Origin: Promethearchaeota archaeon
GTDB taxonomy: Archaea; Asgardarchaeota; Lokiarchaeia; Helarchaeales; RDOG01
NCBI GenBank assembly: GCA_011365055.1
Contig: RDOG01000017.1
Coordinates: 1-64,000 of the forward strand
Reading direction: 5' to 3'
DNA length: 64,000 bases
Shown: in pieces, positions 20,388 through 29,984 of the stretch
How positions within the stretch are numbered: the first letter of the stretch is position 1
Layout: each line of letters begins with the position of its first letter
The notes under the pieces: generated by a model
What the model was told of the DNA's origin: nothing
The model's input: only the letters and a program-made list of their open reading frames with translations
Databases searched by the model: none
Position numbers and translations under genes: made by a program

Positions 20388-20569
20388 TTAAATTGAATAG
20401 AGAATACATTCCAATTATAATCTTTTTTTTGTTTATTTTTGGTATGTTAATTAATTGCGTCCAATTAGTTCAAGGTACAGGAGATTTCATATATATATTA
20501 TTATTATTAATCCCAACTCCTGTATTTGTCTTAATAATTCTCGTAATTATTTTTAAAATTAGAGAATAA
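20384..20569 (+). CDS. Small two-pass membrane protein
   Basis: This 61-residue protein has two hydrophobic segments (about 10-26 and 37-57) and a short basic end (FKIRE). It overlaps the stop of the CruF-like gene by four bases, so translation is probably coupled. It may be an accessory subunit of that membrane enzyme; no family is recognised. Confidence 0.65.
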   Translation: MIKLNREYIPIIIFFLFIFGMLINCVQLVQGTGDFIYILLLLIPTPVFVLIILVIIFKIRE

Positions 20570-20588
20570 AAAAGAAATTAAAAAGAAT

Positions 20589-22004
20589 TTATAAATTTTT
20601 ACTGATAAAGTAATCGTCTAACTCCATTGCACTATTCGCTGCCAGTTCTGCACCTATTCCATGCCCTCCTGCTTCAGCACCGACAATAAATAAGCCTTCG
20701 ATAGGTGAAACTTGAGAAGGTCTTTTTTCATATATTTGATCGACAGTCTGTGCTATTCCTATTACATTTCCGGTTTCTCCTGCATACGAATCTACTAAAA
20801 GAGGGCTATCCATTTTCTTAAATATTAAATGTTTTTCAGCCTCTGGAAAAACCTTGAGGAATCCTTCCCAGCACTTTTCAGCCCATTTATCATAATATGA
20901 TTTTGGCTGTTCTCCAAGACAAGCAGTACCAAAAAATATACTTTGGCATCCCTTGGGAGCAAGATTAGGATCATAATTACTTGGACTAGTTATCATCCCT
21001 CCTGGATTATCAGGTACTTTTCCTTTTTCAACTTCATTTACAGTTGATTCCATTTCTGAATAATCAGCGCCAACATACATAACCAATTTTTGATCACTGA
21101 TTTGTTTATCTAATCCAACTTTCAATGCTAAACAATGTTTGGCATATTTTAATCCCTTCACACGCTTTACATATTCATTTTCAAAATATTTCTCCCCAAT
21201 CAGATTGAAAACAGTATTTTTAATGTCTGCATTACTAATAATTATGTCTGAAAAAAGATTTCTTCCATCATCTAATTCGATTCCAATTGCTTTATCATTT
21301 TCTATAATTATCTTTTTAACTTTAGCATTCAGCTCAACTTCTCCTTTACTGTCAATAATCTTTTTTTGATAGGCTTCTGGTATAGCTACACACCCTCCAA
21401 TTGGATAAGCCGAAGATTTACTATTTACAACTTGTCTGAAGCTAGTAATAAATTCAGCAGTTGAAGTTTCATGAAGTTCAGTTACAAAATATTGCCCTGC
21501 AATCATAGATACAAATGTTTGAAGTTTATTTGCAACTTTTGGATCCTTTGCATATGATTTAATAAAATCTGAGAGACCAACATATTTTAAGTCATTAATA
21601 TTCTTTTTTCTCATGGACAATACTTCTGAGAAAAAAGCCATGGCTAAATTAAAATCTTCTTCTGAAGAACCTATGACTTGAGCCATGTTTTTTCTTGAAT
21701 AAATCATCGATTTATCTTTATAGAATAACGTTGGACGTGGATTATTAGAAACTACCCAAGTTAATGCATTGGGACGTTCTATCCTTCGTAAAACATCTCC
21801 TAAATATCCTTTATCGCCAACTCCAAAAAGATGAACACCAAGATCTATCTTGAATCCTTGGTGTTCATATGTTAGACAACGCCCTCCAATTATTTGATTT
21901 TTATCAAATAATTTAACCTTTTTGCCTCTATGTGATAACATTGCGCCAATAGCACAACCACCAACGCCACCACCTACAATAATTACATCTGTTTTTTCTA
22001 CCAA
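20589..22004 (-). CDS. FAD-dependent CrtI-family desaturase/isomerase-like oxidoreductase
   Basis: This 471-residue flavoprotein has an N-terminal Rossmann motif (VIIVGGGVGGCAIGAMLSH, then KKVKLFDKNQIIGGRC). The C-terminal FAD signature is GLFIVGAEAGGHGIGAELA. The layout matches COG1233: phytoene desaturases, carotenoid isomerases and relatives. The central DLGVHLFGVGD and AYPIGGCVAIPEAY fit the same family. It converges on the CruF-like membrane operon with only 20 bases between stops. The likely substrate is a polyisoprenoid, but the family is broad and the reaction is not fixed by sequence. Confidence 0.8.
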   Translation of the reverse strand: MVEKTDVIIVGGGVGGCAIGAMLSHRGKKVKLFDKNQIIGGRCLTYEHQGFKIDLGVHLFGVGDKGYLGDVLRRIERPNALTWVVSNNPRPTLFYKDKSMIYSRKNMAQVIGSSEEDFNLAMAFFSEVLSMRKKNINDLKYVGLSDFIKSYAKDPKVANKLQTFVSMIAGQYFVTELHETSTAEFITSFRQVVNSKSSAYPIGGCVAIPEAYQKKIIDSKGEVELNAKVKKIIIENDKAIGIELDDGRNLFSDIIISNADIKNTVFNLIGEKYFENEYVKRVKGLKYAKHCLALKVGLDKQISDQKLVMYVGADYSEMESTVNEVEKGKVPDNPGGMITSPSNYDPNLAPKGCQSIFFGTACLGEQPKSYYDKWAEKCWEGFLKVFPEAEKHLIFKKMDSPLLVDSYAGETGNVIGIAQTVDQIYEKRPSQVSPIEGLFIVGAEAGGHGIGAELAANSAMELDDYFISKNL

Positions 22005-22141
22005 TTAAATCCTTCCTTAAATTAATAGTTAAATAATCAAACCAATATTAACAAATTTTAAATTGATAAATTCTTTTTATTAATTTATAATCTAAATTAT
22101 TTATTAATTGTGTTTTTTCCCTTTTCTATTTGGTGAAGCGA

Positions 22142-22687
22142 TTGAATGAACAAATGTTGGACGATGCATCCATTGGAGGAAATCCCATTTTTTCAGGTAT
22201 ATGCTGTATCGTATTAGCAGTAATTCTCGTGTTTGTTGAACTATTTGTTTATGGCTCGATAACTATTTATACAATTTTCATGGCTGCAATGATTGTAGTA
22301 ATGGGAATATTCTTAATTATTTCTTGGTTAAATCAAATAAATCGTATTAAAGATCATATAAAGAGATATGAAGGAAAAAAAGTTGCTATTGTAAAATTAT
22401 GCCATGAATTACAGATGCAAACTGTTTATTTTTTCAAAATCTTAGGTGAATTGAGAAAAAAGAAAGATCTTAAATTCGAATTGGATGATAGAACTGGTGA
22501 ATTAATAGTTGAAAAAACTACATTACAACGTCAAGATAAAATTTCAGACAACTTGATTGAAAAAGAATCCAAAGAACAAGTCCCGAAGATTAATGAAAAA
22601 AGACGATGTATTCATTGCGAGAGAGAATTAAGTGGGGAATTCCAGTTTTGTCCAAGTTGTGGAAGGAAGTCCAATGAAAATTCGTGA
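22142..22687 (+). CDS. Membrane protein with C-terminal zinc ribbon
   Basis: This protein of about 181 residues has two membrane segments in its first 65 residues (ICCIVLAVILVFVELFVYG; IFMAAMIVVMGIFLIISWL), a charged cytosolic helix, and a C-terminal zinc ribbon (CIHCERELSGEFQFCPSCG). The TTG at 22142 lies five bases after GGTGA; a TTG at 22130 would bury that site. It is six bases upstream of the DUF2085 gene and probably co-transcribed with it. Function is unknown. Confidence 0.65.
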   Translation: MNEQMLDDASIGGNPIFSGICCIVLAVILVFVELFVYGSITIYTIFMAAMIVVMGIFLIISWLNQINRIKDHIKRYEGKKVAIVKLCHELQMQTVYFFKILGELRKKKDLKFELDDRTGELIVEKTTLQRQDKISDNLIEKESKEQVPKINEKRRCIHCERELSGEFQFCPSCGRKSNENS

Positions 22688-22693
22688 TTTTAA

Positions 22694-23110
22694 ATGGGAG
22701 ATAAAAAAGAAAAAATAAAAGACTTTTTGCTATTATTATTATCTCATCATTCAAAAGAACAATACTCAAGAACTATAAGAATAACAGACTCTATAAGGTT
22801 ATGTGCTCGTTGTACAGGAATGTTTGCGGGATTTACTTCAATGCTATTAATAAATTTACTCTTCATACCATATATTCCATGGCCTATTGCATTTACTTTG
22901 ATGATATCAATGGTCATTCCGGGACTTGCAGATTGGCTGTTACAGAGATTATATAGACGTGAAAGTAACAATAAACAAAGATTAATAACGGGTTTTTTAT
23001 TAGGGGCTTCTTTAACTTATATTATTTATTTGAAAGAAATATTTCTTTTTGTAAATATATTGATCTATTCAATTTTATTTATTGTATTAATAATAATCTT
23101 TAAAAAATAG
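22694..23110 (+). CDS. DUF2085-family membrane protein
   Basis: This 138-residue protein has the DUF2085 pattern: a conserved RLCARCTGMFAGF, the loop PGLADWLLQRLYRRESNNKQ and a TGFLLGASLTY segment, with about three to four membrane spans. The family's function is not known; the conserved cysteines suggest metal binding. It is second in a two-gene run and converges on the TFB gene. Confidence 0.75.
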   Translation: MGDKKEKIKDFLLLLLSHHSKEQYSRTIRITDSIRLCARCTGMFAGFTSMLLINLLFIPYIPWPIAFTLMISMVIPGLADWLLQRLYRRESNNKQRLITGFLLGASLTYIIYLKEIFLFVNILIYSILFIVLIIIFKK

Positions 23111-23123
23111 GGATTAATTAAAT

Positions 23124-23990
23124 TTATTTTTTTTCTAGTGAAGATTTTATGTTTTTTGCTCGATTTCGTAATGTTACTTCAGATACATGCGCAACTTTTG
23201 CTAAATCAGCTTGACTTCTTGACTCTCCTAATTCTTTTCCAGCAATATATAATGCTGCAGCTGCCAAACCTTTTGGATCCTTACCTGCAACAGACATTTG
23301 TTCACTAGCTAGTTCTAAAAGTTCTTTTGCTCTAACCTGTACTTCAGGTGGTAATTTCAATTCAGCAGCAAATCTAGAAATGAATTTTGAAGGAGTTGTA
23401 GTTTTTATTGTGATTTTCAATCGATTCAATAATAAACGATATGCTTTAGATAAATTTTTTAGTGGAATTTGTGCAGCTTGTGCAATTTCATCCATAGATC
23501 TTGGAATATCGTGTAATTTGGCAGAAACTAAAATTGATGCAGCTACTAAATTTTGAATTGATCTACCCATCGTCAATTTTTGTTTTACTGCTTTACTATA
23601 TATTCTTAATGCTTCTTCAATAACAGTTGGAGGGAATCCCAAAGAAGATGCAAGAGCGTACAATTTTGGTTGTGCAACGGATAAGTTTCGCTCAAATGTA
23701 GATGTTACACTACGTTGTATTTTTGCAAGTCTCCAAAATAACGATTTAGTTTTCCCAGATAGTGGAGCACCGGTAATATCAGTAGTTAGTTTCGAAATTA
23801 CGGTCCTTGGACCTATTGAGCGATAGACGGGTTCAGTTTGTCTACGAGAAGCTATCTCTTCTTCAGTGAAAGCTCTTTTTGGAGCTTCTGCAAAGACTGG
23901 ACCGTGAACGGTTCCACAATTACGGCAAACTAGAACGCCACGGTATGGAAGAACATTTGGGTTCTCACAACAATCATATTCTTCGCTCAA
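23124..23990 (-). CDS. tfb: Transcription initiation factor TFB (TFIIB-like) with unusual zinc ribbon
   Basis: This 288-residue factor recruits RNA polymerase to TATA/TBP. Two cyclin repeats are clear (about 95-185, with RSIQNLVAASILVSAKL, and about 190-285, with GLAAAALYIAGKELGE and a final helix-turn-helix). The N-terminal ribbon has only adjacent cysteines (C7, C8) where a CxxC is expected, while the second pair VCRNCG (C22, C25) is normal. The linker (B-reader) is also divergent. The start is a TTG. It is probably one of several TFB paralogues in the genome. Confidence 0.93.
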   Translation of the reverse strand: MSEEYDCCENPNVLPYRGVLVCRNCGTVHGPVFAEAPKRAFTEEEIASRRQTEPVYRSIGPRTVISKLTTDITGAPLSGKTKSLFWRLAKIQRSVTSTFERNLSVAQPKLYALASSLGFPPTVIEEALRIYSKAVKQKLTMGRSIQNLVAASILVSAKLHDIPRSMDEIAQAAQIPLKNLSKAYRLLLNRLKITIKTTTPSKFISRFAAELKLPPEVQVRAKELLELASEQMSVAGKDPKGLAAAALYIAGKELGESRSQADLAKVAHVSEVTLRNRAKNIKSSLEKK

Positions 23991-24113
23991 TTCTCATACC
24001 TTTTTTATTTTATCTAATTCTTATAATATGTTTTTTTAATTCTCCGGAAGCTAAAATTGAGTGGTATAATTTATTGATAAGATACTTATAGATTATCTAT
24101 TGATACTTTTTTT

Positions 24114-25799
24114 TTATGAATATAAATCTTTAATCTTATTAAATAATTCAGAGATTTCAACTGAATTAAGGATCAAAGGTTTAAATTGATCTGTTATTGC
24201 ATTGAAATCAGTTTTTCCTTCTATAGTTGAATTTAAAACTAAATTTGCCAAAGCGAAATATTTTTGGTTTTTTATTTTTGAATTTTTTTCATATTTTTCA
24301 ATGATATTCTTCGCTAAATCCATTTTATTAATAACAATATTCAATAATACACCACAAACCAGAGAATAAGATGCGATTACCTCTTGATTATCCTCGATTG
24401 CTTGATCAGCAGCTTTAATATATTTTATTGATGAATCTTCGTAAATTTGCTCATACGAGCTATCATCTATATTTTCTAAATATGTGCCAAGTTCATATAA
24501 TAACGACGCAGAAACGTGATAATTTTGATCATTTTCTTCTTCTATAGATAAGTCCTTTAGACATTTACTTATTTCATGAACCACTAATTTTATTCTAGTT
24601 TCATCTTGAATGTCAGTAAGATGTTCTAATGCATTTCTCAAAGATTCAACAGTTGTCAATTTACAATTACTCATTTTTGCACTTTCAGTTGCAGAAATTG
24701 AAACATCTGCTGCTTTTTTAAATTCTCCAATTTCTTTATAGATTGAACTGGATTCCATATAATTTTCAGCAGCTTCTTTATTATCACCTAATTCAAATAA
24801 AATACGTCCAACTTTTTCAAATAACTTAGCAGCTTCTTCTTGATACTTTTTATCTTCTAAACTTTTATAAATTAGGGCAGCATTTCTTAAATATCTTGCC
24901 GTATTATCCAAATTACTATCTTCATATGAATTTGAAATTTCTAAGTATATATCAGCGAGTTTTTGACTTACTTCAATTATTCCTTTTTTATCATCAAGAA
25001 CTTTTAAAATTTTTAAAGTGTTTTCATATGTAGAGATTGCATTTATCAAATCATCAATATCTAATGACAGTTCTGCTTCCTTAATATTAAAATTGGCTCC
25101 TTCTTTTAAAAATTTCAAAGCCTTATCTTGTTTGTCTTGTTGCATTAGACACTCATAGATGTGTAAATAGCTTTCTGTAGCAATGCTGGAAAATGTCCTT
25201 TTCTTTGAAATCTCAATAATTTTTTCATGGATAATTATTGCATCATCATATTTTGAGAGTTTTTCCTTCATAATGGCAACGAATTGAAGCAATCTAACAT
25301 AATTTTTATAATATTCGGTATCTTCGAACTCGTCTGCTGCTTTTTGATAAGCTTCTATTGCTTTTTCATAAAATTGGTTAGTAATTGATTTATCTAAATA
25401 CACTTCGCTATAGCCAGCACCTTGACTAAATATATCACCAGCAATTTGGAAATTTTGGTTTTTTAAAGCTATTGAACCTGCTTTATCAAGATTTTTTAAA
25501 GCTTCTTTTATCAATTCCTTGGCATTTTCAAATTCTTCAAATTCATTGTACATGTTAGCGGCTTCTATTTGTTTTTGAGCAGCGTCAAAAAAGTTTTCTT
25601 CTTCTAATTGCTTATCAGAATATTTTAAATAACAGTTAATAATTTTATGAGCCGTTTCTATTAACTCTTTATATTGTCCCTTTCGCTCATATTCTTCAGC
25701 AATTAAGCCATATTCTCTTGCTGCCGCCAAATATTTTTCATCTTGATATAACTTTTCAATTTTATCCAAAATTTTAACCCCGATTAATGAAGGCTTCAT
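24114..25799 (-). CDS. TPR-repeat protein, alpha-SNAP-like
   Basis: This 561-residue all-helical protein is built of repeating helix pairs with alanine-rich TPR-like cores: AAAREYGLIAEEYERKG, AAENYMESSSIYKEIGEFKK, AIEAYQKAADEFEDTEYYK and others. The texture resembles alpha/gamma-SNAP and related Asgard TPR proteins rather than bacterial TPR scaffolds, but no SNARE or NSF partner is visible in the window. It has no membrane segment. The ATG at 25799 lacks a good ribosome binding site; a TTG at 25769 has GGGGT six bases upstream and may be the true start. It lies upstream of tfb on the same strand with 123 bases between. Confidence 0.7.
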   Translation of the reverse strand: MKPSLIGVKILDKIEKLYQDEKYLAAAREYGLIAEEYERKGQYKELIETAHKIINCYLKYSDKQLEEENFFDAAQKQIEAANMYNEFEEFENAKELIKEALKNLDKAGSIALKNQNFQIAGDIFSQGAGYSEVYLDKSITNQFYEKAIEAYQKAADEFEDTEYYKNYVRLLQFVAIMKEKLSKYDDAIIIHEKIIEISKKRTFSSIATESYLHIYECLMQQDKQDKALKFLKEGANFNIKEAELSLDIDDLINAISTYENTLKILKVLDDKKGIIEVSQKLADIYLEISNSYEDSNLDNTARYLRNAALIYKSLEDKKYQEEAAKLFEKVGRILFELGDNKEAAENYMESSSIYKEIGEFKKAADVSISATESAKMSNCKLTTVESLRNALEHLTDIQDETRIKLVVHEISKCLKDLSIEEENDQNYHVSASLLYELGTYLENIDDSSYEQIYEDSSIKYIKAADQAIEDNQEVIASYSLVCGVLLNIVINKMDLAKNIIEKYEKNSKIKNQKYFALANLVLNSTIEGKTDFNAITDQFKPLILNSVEISELFNKIKDLYS

Positions 25800-26047
25800 T
25801 AGTTTCCATAGTGATTACTAAGATATTTGAAAGCAAAATGAATAATTTATCATAAGTTATAAAGTTGTTTAATTTCATTAATTCAGTTATCCTCATTACA
25901 AGATAAGAATTAAGTCGTTTTTATAATTTTCTAATATTAATTTAAGATAATTTCAAGCAAATTTATTTAAGAAACAAATAAAAATTAAAATATCTTGCAC
26001 CAAATTTATTAATGAAAAGTTAATTATATTATTTCGGGAGAATTAAA

Positions 26048-26887
26048 ATGTCTAAAGGAAATAAGGAGAAAAATAATTCAGTTAAATCTGTAAATAATGA
26101 TAATTCTAAAAAAAGAAAAGCCTTGAAAACAATAAATGTTGATTTTTGGATTACAGCATTGCATGGAGCAGAAATTGGTATTCGTCAACAAGAACAATGG
26201 CAATCAAAATCAAGAGCATTTTCAAAGGATATGGAAATTATTGGCGATTTTTCAATTAATAGTCAGAAAATGGGTTTTTTTGCCATTAGAGAGGATGAAT
26301 GGAAAAATAATGATAGATTAGTCATCAGATTATTCAAAGAAAACGATAAATCGTTAACTTGGCTTAGTAGTATTGAGGAATGTGTCTCACTTTCGCTTGC
26401 ACATTCTCTTGGAGCTAATGAAATACTACCTAGCTATCTAGTAATCCAAGGAAAAGGAAAAGAAATGTTTCCCTTGGAAAAAGTTAACACGAAACTACTA
26501 ACACAGCATAAAATGGGAGAGGTTTTCGTATTTTTTTTGGAGAAAAAGAAGGGATTAGTTGATATTCTTGAATTTAAGGAGAAAAGATTTACGATCGGAT
26601 GCGATTACGAGGTTAATAATCATTCCACAGGAGAAATGATTGCATTTATTGACTCTAAAAAATTTAATATTGGAGGAAAAGTTGAAATTGAGATTTATGA
26701 CCCAACATATGCGGAGATCGAGGAATTTATTAATATTATAGTAGTATTTGCAGCTAGCTTGAAGTATCATGATGAAATAAATAAAAAATTGGAAAGTTTA
26801 ATGAAAGAAGTGAAATCAGGTCATCCAATAAAAGTCTCTCATCATGAAATGGAATTATTTCGGAACCCAAGAAGAGTCCGATCCTAG
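26048..26887 (+). CDS. Hypothetical soluble protein
   Basis: This 279-residue protein has a disordered Lys/Asn-rich start (1-30) followed by an alpha/beta region. The second half is strand-rich (VDILEFKEKRFTIGCDYEV, MIAFIDSKKFNIGGKVEIEI), loosely reminiscent of the tubby/LURP barrel, then a helix. I do not assign a family. The ribosome binding site CGGGAG precedes the ATG. It lies 71 bases upstream of uvrB on the same strand. Confidence 0.75.
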   Translation: MSKGNKEKNNSVKSVNNDNSKKRKALKTINVDFWITALHGAEIGIRQQEQWQSKSRAFSKDMEIIGDFSINSQKMGFFAIREDEWKNNDRLVIRLFKENDKSLTWLSSIEECVSLSLAHSLGANEILPSYLVIQGKGKEMFPLEKVNTKLLTQHKMGEVFVFFLEKKKGLVDILEFKEKRFTIGCDYEVNNHSTGEMIAFIDSKKFNIGGKVEIEIYDPTYAEIEEFINIIVVFAASLKYHDEINKKLESLMKEVKSGHPIKVSHHEMELFRNPRRVRS

Positions 26888-26958
26888 AATAAAAAAGTTA
26901 TATAACATCTGTTTCCCTCTTTAATTTTTTATAAGTAAATTTTTTTTATTATATTGAA

Positions 26959-28968
26959 ATGAAAAAATTTAGAATCCATGCAGATTATTCACCCACAGGA
27001 GATCAACCTGCAGCAATTAAGGAATTAGTTGACGGTTTAAATGAAGATCGTAAGTACCAAACTTTATTGGGAGTAACAGGTTCAGGAAAAACCTTTGCTA
27101 TGGCTAATATTATTGAGAGGATACAACGCCCTACCTTAATTTTAAGCCACAATAAAACTCTCGCAGCCCAATTATATCGAGAATTTAAAGAGTATTTTCC
27201 AGAAAATGCTGTTGAATACTTTGTCAGTTATTATGATTATTATCAACCGGAAGCATATATTCCACATACTGACACTTATATAGAAAAAGAAACTGATATT
27301 AATAAAGAAATCGAAAAAATGAGACTTTCAGCAACGGTTTCATTATTAAGTAGAAGAGATGTGATAATTATTGCTTCAGTTTCATGTATTTATGGTTTAG
27401 GATCTCCCGAAAATTTTAGAGGAATGGTATTATTCTTACAAAAAGGAGATCAAAATTTTAGTAGACGTTCTTTAATTAAAAAACTTATTGAGATGCAATA
27501 TGAAAGGAATGATTTTGATTTTGCTCGGGGAAAATTTCGTGTAAGGGGAGATATCATTGATATTTTTCCAGGTTATTATTCAGATAAAGCTGTAAGAGTT
27601 GAACTTTTTGGTGATGAAATTGAAAGAATTTCCGAGATTGATACATTAAAGGGCGAAATTTTAGATGATGTAAAAACAACTATTATTTATCCAGCACGAC
27701 ACTACGTCATTCCCGAAGATTATATTGAAAATGTTTTAAAACAAATAAAAAAAGAAATGCAAGATCAAGTTGAATATTTTAAAGAGAATAAGAAATATAT
27801 AGAAGCCCAAAGAATTGAGGAAAAAGTAAAGTTTGATATTGAAATGATTAAAAATTTAGGGTATTGTAGTGGAATTGAAAATTATTCTGTTTATTTTAGT
27901 AATAGAAAAAGAGGAGAAGCACCATACACGCTTCTAGACTACTTTCCAAAGGATTATATTTTATTTATTGATGAATCTCATGAATCCCTTCCTCAACTTC
28001 GAGGTCAATTTTTTGGAGATGCAAGTAGAAAAGATAATCTAATAAAATATGGTTTCCGCCTACCTTCTGCGAGGGACAATAGACCTTTAAATTTTGAAGA
28101 ATTTATTCAACGAATTAATCAAATAATATTTGTTTCGGCAACTCCCGGAGAATGGGAATTAGAGAATAGTAAAAATATTGCAGAATTAATAGTTCGACCA
28201 ACTGGTCTATTAGAACCGAAAATTATAGTAAAACCTGCCAAAGGTCAAGTAGATGATACAGTAGAGGAGGTAAAAAAAAGAGTTCAAAAAAAAGAGCGAG
28301 TTTTAGTAACAACTTTAACTAAAAGAATGGCAGAGGAATTAACAGATTATCTAAGAGACTTGGGTATTAATGCTAGGTATTTACATTCAGAAATAAATAC
28401 GATTGAAAGAACTCATATTCTGAGAGAATTAAGGCTTGGAACCGATAATAATGGATTTGACGTGTTAGTTGGTATTAATTTATTACGAGAAGGACTTGAT
28501 TTACCCGAAGTTTCCTTAGTATGTATATTAGATGCAGACAAAGTAGGATTTTTAAGATCTGAAATGGCCTTAATCCAAACTTCTGGTCGAGCTTCTCGTA
28601 ACTTGAATGGAGAAGTGATAATGTATGCTGATTCAATGACGACATCTATGAAAGCAGCAATAGATGAAATCGATAGAAGAAGAAAGAAGCAAATAGAATA
28701 TAATAAAAAGCATAATATTGTACCTCGTACAATAATAAAACCGATTCAAGAATCTTTAAAGATAATGGAAGCAGAATATAAGGAAACTCCAGCTCTTTCA
28801 AGGGAAGATTTGGAAAATATCGTTTTTTTACTTGAAAATGAAATGAAAGAAGCTGCTGATAATTTAGAATTTGAGAAAGCTGCAATTATTAGGGACAGAA
28901 TTAAATTATTAAAATCAAAAAAAGGTAAAAAAACCAAAAAAGGAACGAAAGGTTTGAGAAATATTTAA
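26959..28968 (+). CDS. uvrB: UvrABC excision repair subunit B
   Basis: This 669-residue UvrB is of bacterial type. It has Walker A GVTGSGKT (38-45), the tyrosine-rich DNA-clamping hairpin [10 protein letters not shown] (91-100), motif II DESH (338-341), motif [19 protein letters not shown], and a C-terminal UVR helix pair (about 610-655) that binds UvrC. All parts needed for damage verification are present. uvrA and uvrC are not in the window. Nucleotide excision repair by UvrABC was acquired from bacteria in several archaeal lineages, so an old transfer is likely. Confidence 0.97.
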   Translation: MKKFRIHADYSPTGDQPAAIKELVDGLNEDRKYQTLLGVTGSGKTFAMANIIERIQRPTLILSHNKTLAAQLYREFKEYFPENAVEYFVSYYDYYQPEAYIPHTDTYIEKETDINKEIEKMRLSATVSLLSRRDVIIIASVSCIYGLGSPENFRGMVLFLQKGDQNFSRRSLIKKLIEMQYERNDFDFARGKFRVRGDIIDIFPGYYSDKAVRVELFGDEIERISEIDTLKGEILDDVKTTIIYPARHYVIPEDYIENVLKQIKKEMQDQVEYFKENKKYIEAQRIEEKVKFDIEMIKNLGYCSGIENYSVYFSNRKRGEAPYTLLDYFPKDYILFIDESHESLPQLRGQFFGDASRKDNLIKYGFRLPSARDNRPLNFEEFIQRINQIIFVSATPGEWELENSKNIAELIVRPTGLLEPKIIVKPAKGQVDDTVEEVKKRVQKKERVLVTTLTKRMAEELTDYLRDLGINARYLHSEINTIERTHILRELRLGTDNNGFDVLVGINLLREGLDLPEVSLVCILDADKVGFLRSEMALIQTSGRASRNLNGEVIMYADSMTTSMKAAIDEIDRRRKKQIEYNKKHNIVPRTIIKPIQESLKIMEAEYKETPALSREDLENIVFLLENEMKEAADNLEFEKAAIIRDRIKLLKSKKGKKTKKGTKGLRNI

Positions 28969-29011
28969 TTTGATTTTTATCTTTGATTTGAAAAAAATCA
29001 TTTAAAAGGCT

Positions 29012-29021
29012 TATATTTATA
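29012..29021 (+). promoter_or_regulatory. Probable TATA box for the MBL-fold gene
   Basis: TATATTTATA lies about 52 bases upstream of the TTG start at 29073, preceded by a purine/T stretch. It was assigned by eye from position and composition. Confidence 0.35.
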
Positions 29022-29072
29022 CTGTACTATACAATTAAATAATTTTTAATTCGAATCAGTAGGGAATTCGAT

Positions 29073-29984
29073 TTGGAAATAGATCAAGGAATAATAGCTT
29101 TACCAATAGATGATTCTGAAAAAGTAAAGAATTTAAAACTCACGTTTTTAGTTGAAAATACAACTTATCGAAATATGTTAATAGCGGAGCATGGATTGGC
29201 AGTTTTATGTGAGGGCGAAACGACCAATGGGATGGCTTTCAAATATCTTTTTGATACGGGGCCATCTAGAACAGGTGTATTGAATAATTTAAATGTTTTA
29301 AAAATAGATTTACAGGATTTAGATGCAATAATTTTGAGTCATGGCCATTATGATCATACTGGAGGTCTATTATCTGTTTTGGGCAGAAGATTTCGGAAAA
29401 AAGTTAAGATAATTTGCCATCCAGACGCTCTAGAATCAAAATTTGCTAAAGAAAAAAATAATCTGAGAAACATCGGAATTCCATTTAATATTGAACGATT
29501 AACCACCAACGATAAAATTAACTTAATTACTAACACTGAACCTTATTATTTTTCCAAATGTATTCTTACTACTGGACAAGTTGAAAGGATTAATAATTTT
29601 GAGAAAGTACCAGAAAAATTTCGAACAGTTAAGAAAGAACAAGAGCAAAAGGACGAAATTCTAGATGATCAAGCATTAATTTTCCGCCTCAATACAGGTT
29701 TAATCATTTTGGCTGGATGCTCTCATTCAGGTATTATAAACATTATTAATAAAGCGATCAATATTACAGGTATTAAAAAAGTAACAGCAATATTTGGAGG
29801 TTTTCACTTAGTAGGTGCAAATATAGACATCCTTCAGAGAACTATAATCGAATTAAAGAAATTTGATATAGATTTTATTGGTCCATGTCATTGCACGGGT
29901 ACATATGCAAACCATCTGATTATGGGAGAATTCCTTGATAATTTTCAGCTTGTTTCTACTGGTTCAGAATTTTTTTACGGATAA
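29073..29984 (+). CDS. Metallo-beta-lactamase-fold hydrolase (COG1237-like)
   Basis: This 303-residue MBL-fold protein carries the metal motif SHGHYDHTGG, a later GCSHSGIINI histidine and a C-terminal GPCHCTG. This arrangement fits the COG1237 group, which includes the archaeal enzyme making the ribofuranosylaminobenzene phosphate adduct of methanopterin biosynthesis. That exact activity is not proven by sequence; other COG1237 members have unknown substrates. The start is a TTG after GTAGGGAA. It ends one base before the JAMM gene coming from the other strand. Confidence 0.8.
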   Translation: MEIDQGIIALPIDDSEKVKNLKLTFLVENTTYRNMLIAEHGLAVLCEGETTNGMAFKYLFDTGPSRTGVLNNLNVLKIDLQDLDAIILSHGHYDHTGGLLSVLGRRFRKKVKIICHPDALESKFAKEKNNLRNIGIPFNIERLTTNDKINLITNTEPYYFSKCILTTGQVERINNFEKVPEKFRTVKKEQEQKDEILDDQALIFRLNTGLIILAGCSHSGIINIINKAINITGIKKVTAIFGGFHLVGANIDILQRTIIELKKFDIDFIGPCHCTGTYANHLIMGEFLDNFQLVSTGSEFFYG

